A DNA stretch of 64,000 nucleotides, taken from Ignelater luminosus (lineage: Eukaryota > Arthropoda > Insecta > Coleoptera > Elateridae). A program made the position numbers and the translations under genes. The stretch spans positions 26,797 to 90,796 of the forward strand of contig VTPC01004599.1 in assembly GCA_011009095.1 (NCBI GenBank), given 5' to 3'. Of this stretch, positions 1-12,640 are shown in pieces. A model generated the notes under the pieces. The model worked only from the letters and a program-made list of their open reading frames with translations, ran no database searches and was not told the origin of the DNA. Position 1 is the first letter of the stretch; every line of letters starts with the position of its first letter.

Positions 1-3000
1 GATCACTATGGAATAGTATCAAAGAAAGAAAATATTAAAAAGTCAACAATCAATCGTGGGATTGTTTTTTGCGTAATTAGTAAATGTGATAAAGCAAGTG
101 ATATGAACGAAAAAAAAAGATATTTGAACTTGTATCGTGGCCTACAGCAGAATATTGCATGTGATACTTTAAACATTTGTATAGATAACAAGAGATTACA
201 CCAGCTATAAATATTTTTATTAACATGAAATGCATTTTGTTCTTGCCGTTTTAAGTAGTAAAAATTAAAACACACATTGTACATTACTACAATAGTTATC
301 CACCACTGAAATTGCACGTCACACAATTAGTTAGTTGCAATTAAGAACTCAAATGTTTTTTGTCGACTTCATGAAGTTTTCCACAACTGCTGCATAACGT
401 CTATATTTAATCTAAAAATTTCCTATCCGCATCCTCAATTAAAAAGATTAATTTAGAGAAAAGATTATAAAACATACGTAGGTATAGTAATCGAAATCGA
501 TACTTCAAAATGACGGCTACTATAAAGATATCTATGGGGCAGTGTCCCCTTAAGAGATAATTTATTTTTGAATTTTAATCAAAAGTTAAAAATTTAACAA
601 CCGGAACATTACTAAAATACTGAAATTGATTTAGTTTACTCTTTATGTTAATAATATGAAGGATACGAGCTTTTTAACGGTTAAGCAAACATAAAAATTC
701 TTATTTTATTTGGTTTAAAAAATTTTAAAATTTAACAAAAGCCTTTTATGTTTTAAATAAGATTCAAACAAAATAAATTGTTTAGTATATAATTATGTGC
801 TTCGATAAGATTTAGCAATTTTATTTATTATTATTTTTTGTTTACTTTTTATAAATCTACTAATTTTATTATTGTTATTGTTATGTTGACTGGAATTCAA
901 AGCGTATTTTTTGCGCAAAAACTTCCTCAAGCAATTTACAATTTAAGTTTCCCACAAATAATAATAGCATTTATAAAATGGCTTAATTAAAAGAATATAC
1001 CAACAGTAAAGAGTTAATAGTCATGAATAAAACCAGTCAAAGGTCAAATTAGTAACGTTGATTCACCATACATCAAGTCATCTTAGATTAAGCTAGGTCA
1101 GGTTAGAAACAGCTCTTTATATCTCGCGTTGTTTTTTCGTTTTAAGTGCGGAAGTAGTAGAAAGTTTTTGAAAACGCGCACGTTAAACTTAACTATATAC
1201 AGACATATAAATATACTAATAATTAAAGGCGGTCGGTCAATAAACGGCGCATGTAAAACGAAAGTTACTTATGAAAATCCGGAGAGCGTCTACAGTTCGT
1301 GTTCGTAGACGTCGTCGTGGCCGGCGTAGTAAAATGCCAGAAGTTCAATCCACATGGGCCTCAGGATATATTAGTCATGTTATATTAAGCCTGGCGCGAA
1401 TTCAATGCCGCAGACGACACACCTCAGACAGAACCGAGTGTGTGCATGTGTATATGTGTGTACACGGTCTTCTATTAACCAAGAAGTTTCACCAAGCGGA
1501 AGGACTGTTTTTCAAACAAAAATCTGTATTATTATTATTATTATTATCTAGTTATTGCGCTTTTTTCTAAGGTGTGTCTATAATTCGGAAAGGAGGAATT
1601 AACCTTGTCGTGTACCTGGGCCCATCCCCATGTTTAGCTCATTCATTTGATTTGCCAACAATAACTACCGGTGACTTCATAGTAGCTTATAGCGGACGAC
1701 TTGCGCAGAATTTTGATTTTTGAACTTGACTCGAGTTATGTCATTGCTTTAAATGATCTGGTTTGCATTTGTATGTGTTGTTGCCCAACATCCGCCTTCT
1801 CTAGGCCGCTAACTGTACCACGTCTATGTGTGCAATTCCAGATTTTGGTCTATTCACTATTACATATTATTCGTGTATGGTACGTTTTAACAGAGTGCCA
1901 TATAAACATACAAAATGAAAGCGTAGTAATAATAAAATAATACGAGAACTAAACACCAATAAATAACACTATTATCATATTATTAGCGGGATAATTAAGA
2001 GCTTTTAATCTTAATTTAATTCGATTTCGCGGCCGGCGCCACAGATATAAAAGTATGGGCATTAAGATCGGCCACTCAATATGTCAGTATTACAGCTCCG
2101 CTAAAGTCAACGATCTCGTAATGTCCATGCAAATATACGCCCAACAAACAGGAAAACATAGCCGCTCCAGCAATATATCTCCCTTTTATATTTAGACTGC
2201 ACTCGAGCGAGAAAGAAATAGAGGACATCATGCAAGTTTCGTAATTAGGCTCGAAAATACCACTCTTTATTTCACCTAACATTCATCTTCCGACAGAAGA
2301 AAAAAAAATATAAATTTTTCATTTCACAAATTTCATTTTTGTGTAGTAAACGATTCTGAGAAGCTGAAACTATCTCAATAATGTGGCAAAATCTATATTA
2401 GTATTATACGCATTTTTATTTGGGTTTTAAATAAACATCTACGCCTGTTCTGTTGATCTTATACACACCACTTTGTTTAAAAAAGGTAATTGGCTTCACT
2501 TCCACTTTTTTTGCATAGATTTTCTCCTAAACAAGCCATCATTTACCTGGGCCATGTATAGATTTAGTAGTAAAAAATAAACAAAGATGGTTGGATGAGC
2601 AACTTCTCGTGTTTTTGGCAGCCAGGTTTATCCAAAAGCAGGATGACTATTAAATGTGTCAAATTCTCACCTGACTAGTGCACTACAAAAGTTCTACCTG
2701 ATAGATGAGAAGCTTCTAGTCTAAAGTTCAAATAAATTGTAACATTGTATCGCGAAGGAAAAATGCTCGTAAGTTTAAATAATCCGTGGCACTACACTGA
2801 TCGTACAGCAAGTACAATTTACAAACTTGTCAAGTTGTAAATCGTAGTTCCGTTCCACTCGAGACGTAAAACACAGAAGAACGTTTAGATCAGTCTGTTT
2901 CAGTTGTCTTATTTTCTACTGTGCAGCATCCAAGGTAAGTTTTCTCATTTGCATGTCCTTGCGCCAGCCCTACTCATAACTAGATGAAGACTGAACAAAA

Positions 3001-5818
3001 CAACAGCAAGAATACAGACAACTAGTGGGATTTCAGTTAAGCACACATAGCAAGAAAAAACTTGACTTAAAGAACTACTTGGTTCTCAAGGTGTACTATT
3101 AGATACAAACAAATAATGCAGCAAAAATCCTTAATATTGCTTTCCAAATAGCATACTTTTGAGAATATTTAGCTTATTGGTTTGCAGTCCATAGAAAAGC
3201 TGTTTTTAAAACTGTTGATTTCTGGAATTGTCGAATGAATTGGATATCAATAAAACAAATGTTTTTGACAAGTTGCATTTTGAAAAACGTTTGCCACTGG
3301 GTTTCCAGGCATTTTTTGAGTTATCTCAGTTCAGAATTTCGATATCATTTTGCAAGTAAAATTTGTTTCAGTAGAAAAAATCGGAAAATTTTAAAAAATA
3401 GAAATCTTCGAGATGTTCGCTGTCTATTCTCAAACATTTACCAATCGATTATCAAAATTGGCCTTGGCTGTTTACTGGATTATCAAAAAGTTTTTCATTA
3501 ATCGCCAATCTTCAAAATCGAAAAAATGCCAGAGAATTAAAATTCGTACCACTGCATCTCGAGCACCAGTGATCGAAAATTCGCAATATTTGGATATATT
3601 TATTCAGTGATAATGTTCTATGAAAACGCTAAAAGTTTTTCTGTGACCATATGCACAGTACTGAGCGTTCGATAGTAAGGGTCGCAACTGAATTTTCGAA
3701 AGGTATCGAAATGGGACTAAGGGGTTTCGTTCTACTTATAAATATGTCTACAGTCATCAGAATAAGCTTTTTCTCTTTTAAGATTTTGCTAATAGAGGTC
3801 GCGGCATTTTTTCTCGATAACGGAAAGGGATAAGAGAGTCGACCGTCACAAGATTCAAGTACGTGCCAGGAAATAGCTTTTAAACAATATTGGCGTATGT
3901 TAGTTTAATCTTCTTTTGCTCTTTAACTTTCCCATCAAAATGGTACTTAATAACTAAACATATGACCCAGGCTCGGACAATCTTCGATTGTTTTTTCGTT
4001 AAAATATTCTGTAACATTTGAATCATCGTATAGTTGCCCCCCATCGCAATCTTTTTCTTTCATAGGATGCTTTGGAGTATTAGCTACAAAAAGCTCCTTC
4101 GACTGTACCCAGAAAACGGCCAACTTGATGTGAAATTGATGAAACTGAGAGCCTTTAACGCCCTAAATACAAATCGATCAGAAAATGTTCAGCATCCATT
4201 GATTACTGTGAGACTTATGAATGGCCGCTTCTCGATTACTGAATAGCGATTAATGGTGAGTCGTATATAAGGGCATCTGTCTTGATACATACAATCTAAA
4301 ATTGCGAGTGGCGGATACTTAGAGTGTTTCCTAAAAGATTCCTCCATTTTGAATTTTTTCATTTTATTTCATTGTATCTCAAATCGTTTCGTCAAATAGG
4401 AACATTTGAAAGTTACGGTGTGGGTCACCTAAACCTCCTAAGCGAAATAACCAATACTGCATTTAACCTATAGCCTTTGTCTACAAGACTGCAAAGCTTC
4501 GCGTTTATCATCCAACAAATAAAAATGCTATTAATATTAACATCAAGCCGAGAACTGTTATGAAACATTTACTTGCCCCTAAACTTGCAAGTAATCATCC
4601 ATAGTTAATCTGTTATTGGTAATTAACCTTTAAAACGAAAACAATGATGAATGTTAATGAAGAATAACCTTTTAAAGAAAACAATTATTAACAAACACAA
4701 CGAAATTATCAATCTGTAAAAAAATTAACAGTGAAAAATGTCACTTCATGAACTTTTCAATAAACGATTTGAATGTGACACGGAGCGCGTGCTATACCAA
4801 GCACATAAATCCAAATATAATCTCAATAATAATTATAGGCATTCCACTAGAGTCGGTCGATAGGTCAGTCTTAGTCATGAAAGGAAAACGGGTGGGCCAA
4901 TTTCGACCAAGCTTGAAACGCAGGCTTCGACTACTTTGTGCGCGTGAAGAAAATGCGGTGACACATAGTAGCAAAAACCCGAGTTGGGATTCATAAGCGT
5001 CCATTCAGGGGGTGTAAAAGCATCGTTAGGTATCTACGATGCGCCTTATTGGGTGTTTCTGGTGCCATTAAAACCCATTTTCTATTTTGTACGGTTTATG
5101 CCCGCTACAGGCGAAATCCAAGGCAATTCAGGCAGTTCAGAAATTATAACAAGTACAAGGGTGGAATCTTTGCTGTTCATCGCAAGCCTATAAGTACAGT
5201 GAACCTATGGAAAAGCGTTTCCAAAGAAAGCCCGAAGTTTTCAGAAAAACCGTTCGGGCTAGTTGCAAATTTTGTAACCTTAACTAAAATGGCCCAGATG
5301 GTCTTATCGGCAAAATGTTTGCGGTATGTGTTCTAGTTCTCTAGATTGGGTTAGTTCCACACCTTTTTCCACTTCAAGAATTGGTAACTCGGTAACCAAA
5401 GTTCTTTCGAGGCAGAAAACAATTCTAAGAGAATGAGACTCTTTAAGGATGTCTACAGTCTCAAAATGCTCGCCTTGGAGACTCAATTCTAACTTTGAAA
5501 ATATGAGGAAGTCGCAGGATAGCAATGCAGAAAATTAATGAACCGACAATAATGAATGTGCAAGTGCATCTGAACGTCATTTAGACAATGCAAGCCTTCA
5601 CACGTTTCAATTTTCATATCTGATGTTGCAGCAATTAGGCGTTCAGACCAAGACGTATCTGCCACCGTTTTCCGATCTTACGACAAAAGACTTGCAAACA
5701 CATTCTAACTTCCACGGTACGTCTCAATGGCACTGTCGTTTAGTCTTACACAAAATTTATTGCATAGCGTTATTCAACATTTCTCTTTTCTATTTTTCTG
5801 ATGTGCTAAAATCACATA
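1..5818. other. AT-rich stretch without recognisable gene
   Basis: I see no recognisable coding exon here. The open frames are short and low-complexity. A small ATT microsatellite lies at 1527-1547. The segment around 2745-2830 shares the motif TTTAAATAATCCGTGG plus scattered flanking matches with 26515-26590, so part of it is a dispersed repeat. An arginine-rich frame starting near 1271 and a TATA-like motif near 2046 were considered but are not supported by anything else. Confidence 0.6.
1527..1547. repeat. ATT trinucleotide microsatellite
   Basis: About seven uninterrupted ATT units are visible directly in the sequence. Confidence 0.9.
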
Positions 5819-5863
5819 CAGTGGCTCACAGCTTATTTGATACAGTACCTGTTTTAAAGTTCA
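5819..5863 (+). mobile_element. Left terminal repeat of a Tc1-like element, cut by the gap
   Basis: The sequence starts CAGTGGCTCACAGCTTATTT after a TA dinucleotide and is almost identical to the Tc1-like terminus at 33170. It runs straight into the run of N. Tc1-like elements insert at TA, which fits. The rest of the element is probably inside or collapsed into the gap, because no matching right terminus is seen just after it. Confidence 0.75.
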
Positions 5864-6263
5864 NNNNNNNNNNNNNNNNNNNNNNNNNNNNNNNNNNNNN
5901 NNNNNNNNNNNNNNNNNNNNNNNNNNNNNNNNNNNNNNNNNNNNNNNNNNNNNNNNNNNNNNNNNNNNNNNNNNNNNNNNNNNNNNNNNNNNNNNNNNNN
6001 NNNNNNNNNNNNNNNNNNNNNNNNNNNNNNNNNNNNNNNNNNNNNNNNNNNNNNNNNNNNNNNNNNNNNNNNNNNNNNNNNNNNNNNNNNNNNNNNNNNN
6101 NNNNNNNNNNNNNNNNNNNNNNNNNNNNNNNNNNNNNNNNNNNNNNNNNNNNNNNNNNNNNNNNNNNNNNNNNNNNNNNNNNNNNNNNNNNNNNNNNNNN
6201 NNNNNNNNNNNNNNNNNNNNNNNNNNNNNNNNNNNNNNNNNNNNNNNNNNNNNNNNNNNNNNN
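5864..6263. other. Assembly gap (400 N)
   Basis: Exactly 400 consecutive N. The open reading frame that seems to cross it is an artefact of translating N. Confidence 0.99.
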
Positions 6264-9200
6264 AAAAAAATTAAGTCTCGTTAATCCACTGACATATTTA
6301 GCTTGTAGACTGTCTCAAAAATAATTTGAAGGGGGTAGAGGTAGTACGGTGAGAAATTCGTTGAAATGAGCCAATATTGTCTTGTTAACTCTCTGTATAC
6401 ATTTGCTCATATCAAGCAAACAGTGCTAGATCATCCAGCTAATTTTATCACTAACACAGCTTTCCTTCCAATTTTCTACATAGATTCTCTCTTATCTATT
6501 TCTTCTGTTTTGTTTTTGATGTTCATATGTACTGATTTCATTGCATATTGCATGCAGTTTATACTAGACTTCCAGTTGTGGATTATGAAATTAGTCCACA
6601 CCATTCAAGGTTCTTTGTATTTCTTGAGCGTTTTACAGCTCCAGCCCAAGTATTGTTTTATTATTTGGTTTCCAGAAAAGGTCTGAGTGAATCCCTAAAT
6701 TGATATTAAACAGAAGAGTTTGAAAAATTTAGGTCGATGGCTGTGCAGTTTAAGTAGAAGACAAACCTGGCTAGACATTAATTTATTGTTATTTATCTTG
6801 CAGCTAATCAAAAGATCGTTATGTGTTGTACGTGAATATAATATTAACAAGGTTCTTAATTTTTTAAAATATCCACAAGAAGAACTAACGACCTTTGTTG
6901 CTATTTCAGCTATGGCACTATTTGCATAAACCTTATGAATCACTAAAAAAGTTACTCACCACCTGCACGTTGTTATTCTAATGCAAAAATAGGATTACAA
7001 GGTCAATAACCAAGTTAAACAGGATTGGTAGAATACTAAAAAATAGAAGCAATTATGAATTGAGTTTCTTATGCGATCCCACCGGTGGGAGCGCTGTAAC
7101 GGAAAATGGTGGAGGCGCTGTATCGAAATAAAAAAGATACAAAACTATAGCAGACACCGCGTCTGTTACGATTCGAAAAGTTAAAAATGTATCACGAAAT
7201 TTTGTAATATTTGTAGCTTCCAAAGGTGGTGCCGTCACACAATGAATCACACAACGCGAAAAATAGAGACGGCAAAATAAAAATAGTTCTACTACACTTT
7301 TCTACTGGGAAACGATCAGGATTTAATGTGGAAGACAAAATCTAGTAAGACAAATGGGAGGTAACAATAGAAGTATGCAAAATAAAAAAAATGTAAAAGA
7401 AAAAAATGAAATAAAAGAGAATGATTGTTATGTACCAGTATAAAGTGTGTACATATGGAAACAAAAAGGATTAGACTGGAATAGATTTTATTGAATGCTA
7501 ATAGGGATATAGGAGAGTTCCTTATGCAGAATTGAATAAAATGCATAACGTAGGTGTGCAAAGCACGATTCGAGAACGAGCTACGCATAAGAAAAATTAC
7601 AGCCATTGTTAATCTTCTAAAAAACTCAAAATATTTGTACACGAACATACAGTCATGTGTCATGCTTATTTAAAACAGCTGTATGTCTTTCTAGGTGTGT
7701 GTATTGTTCATTTGGCAAGCTATAAATTATGTGGGTGGCCGTTTAAAGTTTTATGGAGGCTGGAATTAGGTGTGAGGACCAAATTATAATACTATTAAAT
7801 GCTAACTTATGACAGGTAGAAATTTCTATATCTTCTCTTTTTCTTTCTTTTTCATTCTCGATGCAGCAGGTTCGTTTCTCGCACTGCTGTGTAGTGTCGT
7901 TTTCAGAAAGGTATGTTCGTTTAGTTAGGATTTATTATTTGCAAAACATGGAAAAGATAATAAACATAATAAAAGTTTGGAATTTTAATTTAAAAGAATA
8001 AATTTGCGGTCGTTGCGAGAAAGCATTTGTAATAATAATGCAGTGAAAAGTTGGATAAACTAGGTGCATTAAACATCGCATAAATCACATTCCTCTAATT
8101 AAGTAATCTAAAAATAGTAGCCGCATAGTAACATTTCAAGAAAGTCATCTTAGAAAATATGAACTTGTTTTGACGGAATTTTCTGGACGACTTTGCTCGA
8201 AATAATTAGAACAATTGTAATAATTAGATCTCTTGCATTTTAATAAAGCATCATCTTCTATTATTAACTCTCGTTATTATTCGTTTGCAAATGAATCAAA
8301 TCTTTTTTTAAATTTCCTTTATGTAATGCATGTGTAACTTGTGATTGATTAAGAAAAACATTGCGATTTCCCCAACAATCTCAAAATAACAACAAAATAG
8401 ATTCTTTCACTTCATCCAATTTAACTTCCAATTTTTTTTCTTCAAGGTCTTATATCGTTTTAATTTTTCTGTGACTCACAGCTTAATTCATGTTTTGTAA
8501 CCAAAGCAACCTTAATTGATGTTTCCAACAGTATCAATTAAAATCTATCCATTAAGATTACACATTCTTATGTACATACATTATTCTTAAATTTAACACA
8601 CCGTATAAATTCCAAAAACAAACAAGCGGTAAACTGCTAATATCTAATTATATTTATTCAGTGATATAACAAGCTAATATATGGACCGTTGGCTAGCTAG
8701 CTTAATGATTTAATTACCATCGCATCAAAACAATTCTCAGGAAAAAAAGAAAAAAAATCACACCCTTCATAGATGGCATTGTCATCAAAACAGACAGGAA
8801 TTGGAATCGGGATATAATTCAACGTTGTGGTATACAATTAGTCATGCCTCCTTAAAATCCCAACCGAAAGGTGGTTGGTATTCAAGAAAATTTGTGATTA
8901 CCCGAATATTTCTAGAAATGACGTGCATTAATAATATTTTTCAAGCAGACTTCGATTACGAAATCAATCAAATGGTGCGCTACTGACAGTTCTTGTGCTG
9001 ATACATTTTTTAAATCGAACTGTATATTTTATTCAATTTCAATCAGAAAAAGGTGCAGGAGCAGGATAATGATATTGAAAATTCTGAACTTGTTTTTAAA
9101 ATTAATAATTTTGCAAAATTGAAGCTGGAAATGACTGAATTGAATGACAGATTATGTGAAAAATAGAAGCTGGTCGGTGTAACTTCCCAACAGGAAATTC

Positions 9201-11629
9201 GTAGCGAAACAAATTTTCAACGATGATTTCATAGATGGAGGAAAATCGGGGCAAATAGCAAGTTTGTATAGTTTCAGACTTTCCTGGTTTTAATCGTTTA
9301 TAAAATGTTGTAGTTTCGTTGTCGTTATGAGTCGATTCTAAGAAATCTTACAAATCAATGAAAACGTTCACTACTTCACTTTAAAATTAATTTTATTTGC
9401 AAGCTTTTGACTTCGGCCTTCAAAATTGATTTGGACATTATTTTGCGTTATTCTCAAACTTAATTTGTTACTTGAAGATTTTTTAACTTGGGGAGAAAAT
9501 GTGTGAACTTTCATGTCCTTCTGACTTTGGGCTGTGTTTGAAAATTTATATTTTAGTGCTTTCAGGATTTACCAACCGATATACTGAGAAACTCTAATGG
9601 AAGGACCATTTATTTTTAGATTATTCAAAACCGAGTGCTATAGGAAGGTTACTGCTTTTATAAATGTGTCAAGAGAAAGGATACTCATAAGTAGATCAAA
9701 TAGGCGCCGAGATTTCTTAGTGTCAATGTCTCACAAACCGATTGTCACCGTTTGCTCAGGTATCGTTCATACCTTATTAGGGCAATTTTATAATTTTGGT
9801 AATTATTAGTTGCAGTTAAAACGTGTTAAAAAGCAGTTATTATTTCAAACATTACAGCTTTATGATTTTCATGATGAGAAGAAGCTCAAAAAAGAAATTC
9901 AATTTACACTTCTCTTTGAAACTTTCTGTCGTCAAGGTTTGGGCTTTGCCCTTCCTGACAATGCAGCCTTCAAGAGACAGCTGATTGATCTAAATATTAC
10001 TTTCTTAAAAAAAAGTTCTCGTCGGTTAATAAGAAGGATAAGCCTTAGTCCCACGTTCGTTTGGAGCTGTGTGCATGCCCAACTGTCATGTTTTGGCTTT
10101 CTTTAATCAATTGATTTTTAATGATATTACATGGAGGAAGATCTTAAAGATATTATAAGAGAATGCAAAGGGCAGGAAAATAAAATTAGTAAAATTAATA
10201 AAACAAAATTGACGGTTAAAAAGGCATTCCTGGTCAAAATCACAACCGAAATTGAAACCACGCTGGTTTTATGTATAGCTAACGGGTTTTGTTTGCTTCA
10301 GAATGCAAAGGGAAAGAGTAGTGAGAATAGAGTCTCACCACTTTGTCATGAATTGGGTCAATTCTTCTGCAATTTGATGAAAACGAAATTGGTCCAGTCC
10401 AAAAGCAGCACTTTATCTCCCCACGGATCACTTTTCTATCGGCAAGAATATAAATTCAAATTTCACGACAGAGATAGACTCATTATGAAAACAGTTAGCT
10501 ACATATTCAGATTAATCTTGGCTAAGACAGTTGCATTGCACGTGCAGTAACAATTGGAATTTATTTCTATCCACAAAAACATCCAACACCAAACAGTCAC
10601 ATGTCACAATTGCAATGCCGGTCGTAGACCAAACTGATCTCGACAGATTTTTCGTTCATGTTAAGATGTAGACAAGAACAGAAATAAAAATACGCCTACC
10701 CTGCTAGCTAATTCAAAGTTGGGGAACTTTTACCAAAAGATAATACACAAAACGGTCAAGCAAAACGTTAGTTCAGGTGTCTAATAGGCGTCAAGTCGCT
10801 GCATTTATTCAATGACAATAAGGAAATCTTAAGTCGGTAACAGTTCGATACAGCTACCCCTAGAATTAAACTTGTACAGAAAGAATTTAATCCATTCATA
10901 GAATCAAAAGACACCTGCGGAAGGCCTCTCCGACGCCAAACACTTCCAAAATTTAAAAAAAAAAACTTCGAAAATCGACGATCTCGACAGTTCGCTAGCA
11001 AAACGACAGCCATGGCACTATAATATCGCGACTGCGTTCGTCCTACTCTCCGACAGCGTATCAACCGACAGTACCACAACCCAATTTTCCTAAATCACCT
11101 GGAGAACATTGACCCCGCACAAGCATGGATGAATTCATTAAAAAGATTAACGTTTAACTCCTTCTAACCTAATCACACTCTCGCTACGCCCCCGCCCATA
11201 ACATCCATACACGGTTCAAGCTGCAGTAGGGGTTTGGTAGTGTGCGCAGCAGCAGCTGAATAGTTGCCAACTTCATTGTTTATATCGTGCAGCATAACCT
11301 AAGATGCGCTTAAAAATCGTGCGTGTTTTTCGTCGGTTTCACCAAGATTGGATTAATTTTCTTTACCTCCGGCCACTTAATTGTGTTCCGCGAGTAATTT
11401 TCTACCTGCTGATACCAAAAACTTGCTCTCAAAGTGTCGTTTTCCTAAGGGTAGTTATATCGAACAATTACCCTTAAGTCCAGTGAGTCTTTAAAATTTA
11501 TTCAATCGTTAATTAACTATAGGAAAAGTACAGTTAGGTAGCTTCAAATCTCAAGTAAAATAATTGCAAAGAAACGCTAAAACAAATGAAATGTTAATGT
11601 ATAGTGCAGGCCATAGGAGCTGCCACAGG
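6264..11629. other. AT-rich stretch without recognisable gene
   Basis: Nothing was recognised with confidence. The longest frames (9810-10106 and 10131-10550, plus strand) are adjacent and the second is fairly hydrophilic at its start (MEEDLKDIIRECKGQ), but I recognise no domain and see no convincing signals. Two similar blocks near 7080-7130 contain GGAGGCGCTGTATCG / GGGAGCGCTGTAACG, a short imperfect direct repeat. Confidence 0.5.
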
Positions 11630-12640
11630 TAGTGATACAAGATTCTATAAAATCGTTATTAAGAAAATTTAATATCTTTACAGACACCATATCAGTCAAT
11701 AACGGACTTGCTAAGCTCGCTTTATTCACAAGAGCGATTCCTGGATTCAAAAACAAAACATTAGTTCACCAAACAAAAATGCCGTTTGCAAAACAAACGC
11801 AATGTCTGTTCTAGTTTCGTCAAGAGATCAATAATCATATTTTAACTGCAAAAATGATATTTACATCTATTTAGAACATGATATTGGTTTAGCAAACAAG
11901 AATGCCTCAGCAAGTTTCGATTCACTCAGAAAGTAAACGCAATGTCTATCTATGGTTTCGTCGAGACCTCAATAACAAAGATGAGAATAGCATTTGAATC
12001 TACCAAGAACACGATATTGGCTCGCCAACCAAAAATCCAGAGAAAGCTTTGATTGATTCACAAAACAAAAGTAATGCCTGTCTCGAGTTTCTCCAAGAGG
12101 TCAATAACCATCTTGCCAATCTTTACTCAAAGCAAACGCACTATCTAACCGTTTCTAGCGTTACCGAGACGTATCACACTGATCAATAGTTAAACTCGTT
12201 TTAAGCACAAGAACGGCACTTGAACTTATTACTGAGTAGATTATGTTGGTTCATCAAACAAAAATGTCGCCGTGAACCTTGACTGACTCACAGAACAAAT
12301 GCACTGACTAGTTTCGCATTGGCCAACAACCGTTTTACTGATCTCGGTTTAGCCTGAAAAACGACATGTGAATCTACGAAGTGGTTCATCAAACAAATAT
12401 GCCGCAGCGAGCTTCAATTGACTTACAAAATCAACGCAATGTCTAAAACTGTCTCTAGTCTTGCCTAGTCGTATCAAATCGGCCAATAACCGTCCTGCTA
12501 ATCTCGTTTTTACCACAAAGATGGCATTTAAATCTGTAAAGAACACGATATTAGTTCATCGAGCAAAACTGTCGCAGCAAGCTTCTATTAGCTTACAAAA
12601 CAAATGCAGTGTCGAACTATTTCTGCACGAATCGTTGTAT
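11630..12640. repeat. Degenerate tandem repeat array, about six units
   Basis: A recurring block with the core CATCAAACAAAAATGCC appears in diverged form at about 11767, 11890, 12023, 12251, 12387 and 12557, each followed by CAGCAAGCTTCGATTGACTC-like, AACAAACGCAATGTCT-like and TCAATAACCGT-like blocks in the same order. Start-to-start distances are roughly 123, 133, 228, 136 and 170 bases, so units vary through insertions and deletions. This is an old satellite-like array with a probable ancestral unit of about 130-170 bases. The short open frames inside it are by-products. Confidence 0.75.

Noticed and set aside
1264..1570. Arginine-rich frame starting MKIRRASTVRVRRRRRGRRS
   Set aside because: No known domain; the tail encodes a leucine run from an ATT microsatellite.
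2046..2282. TATA-like box followed by a possible start site and a minus-strand 68-codon frame
   Set aside because: Spacing is poor and neither strand has a recognisable product.
5623..6324. 233-codon open frame, the longest in the window
   Set aside because: Most of it is the run of N; the real flanks are a Tc1-like terminus and AT-rich sequence.
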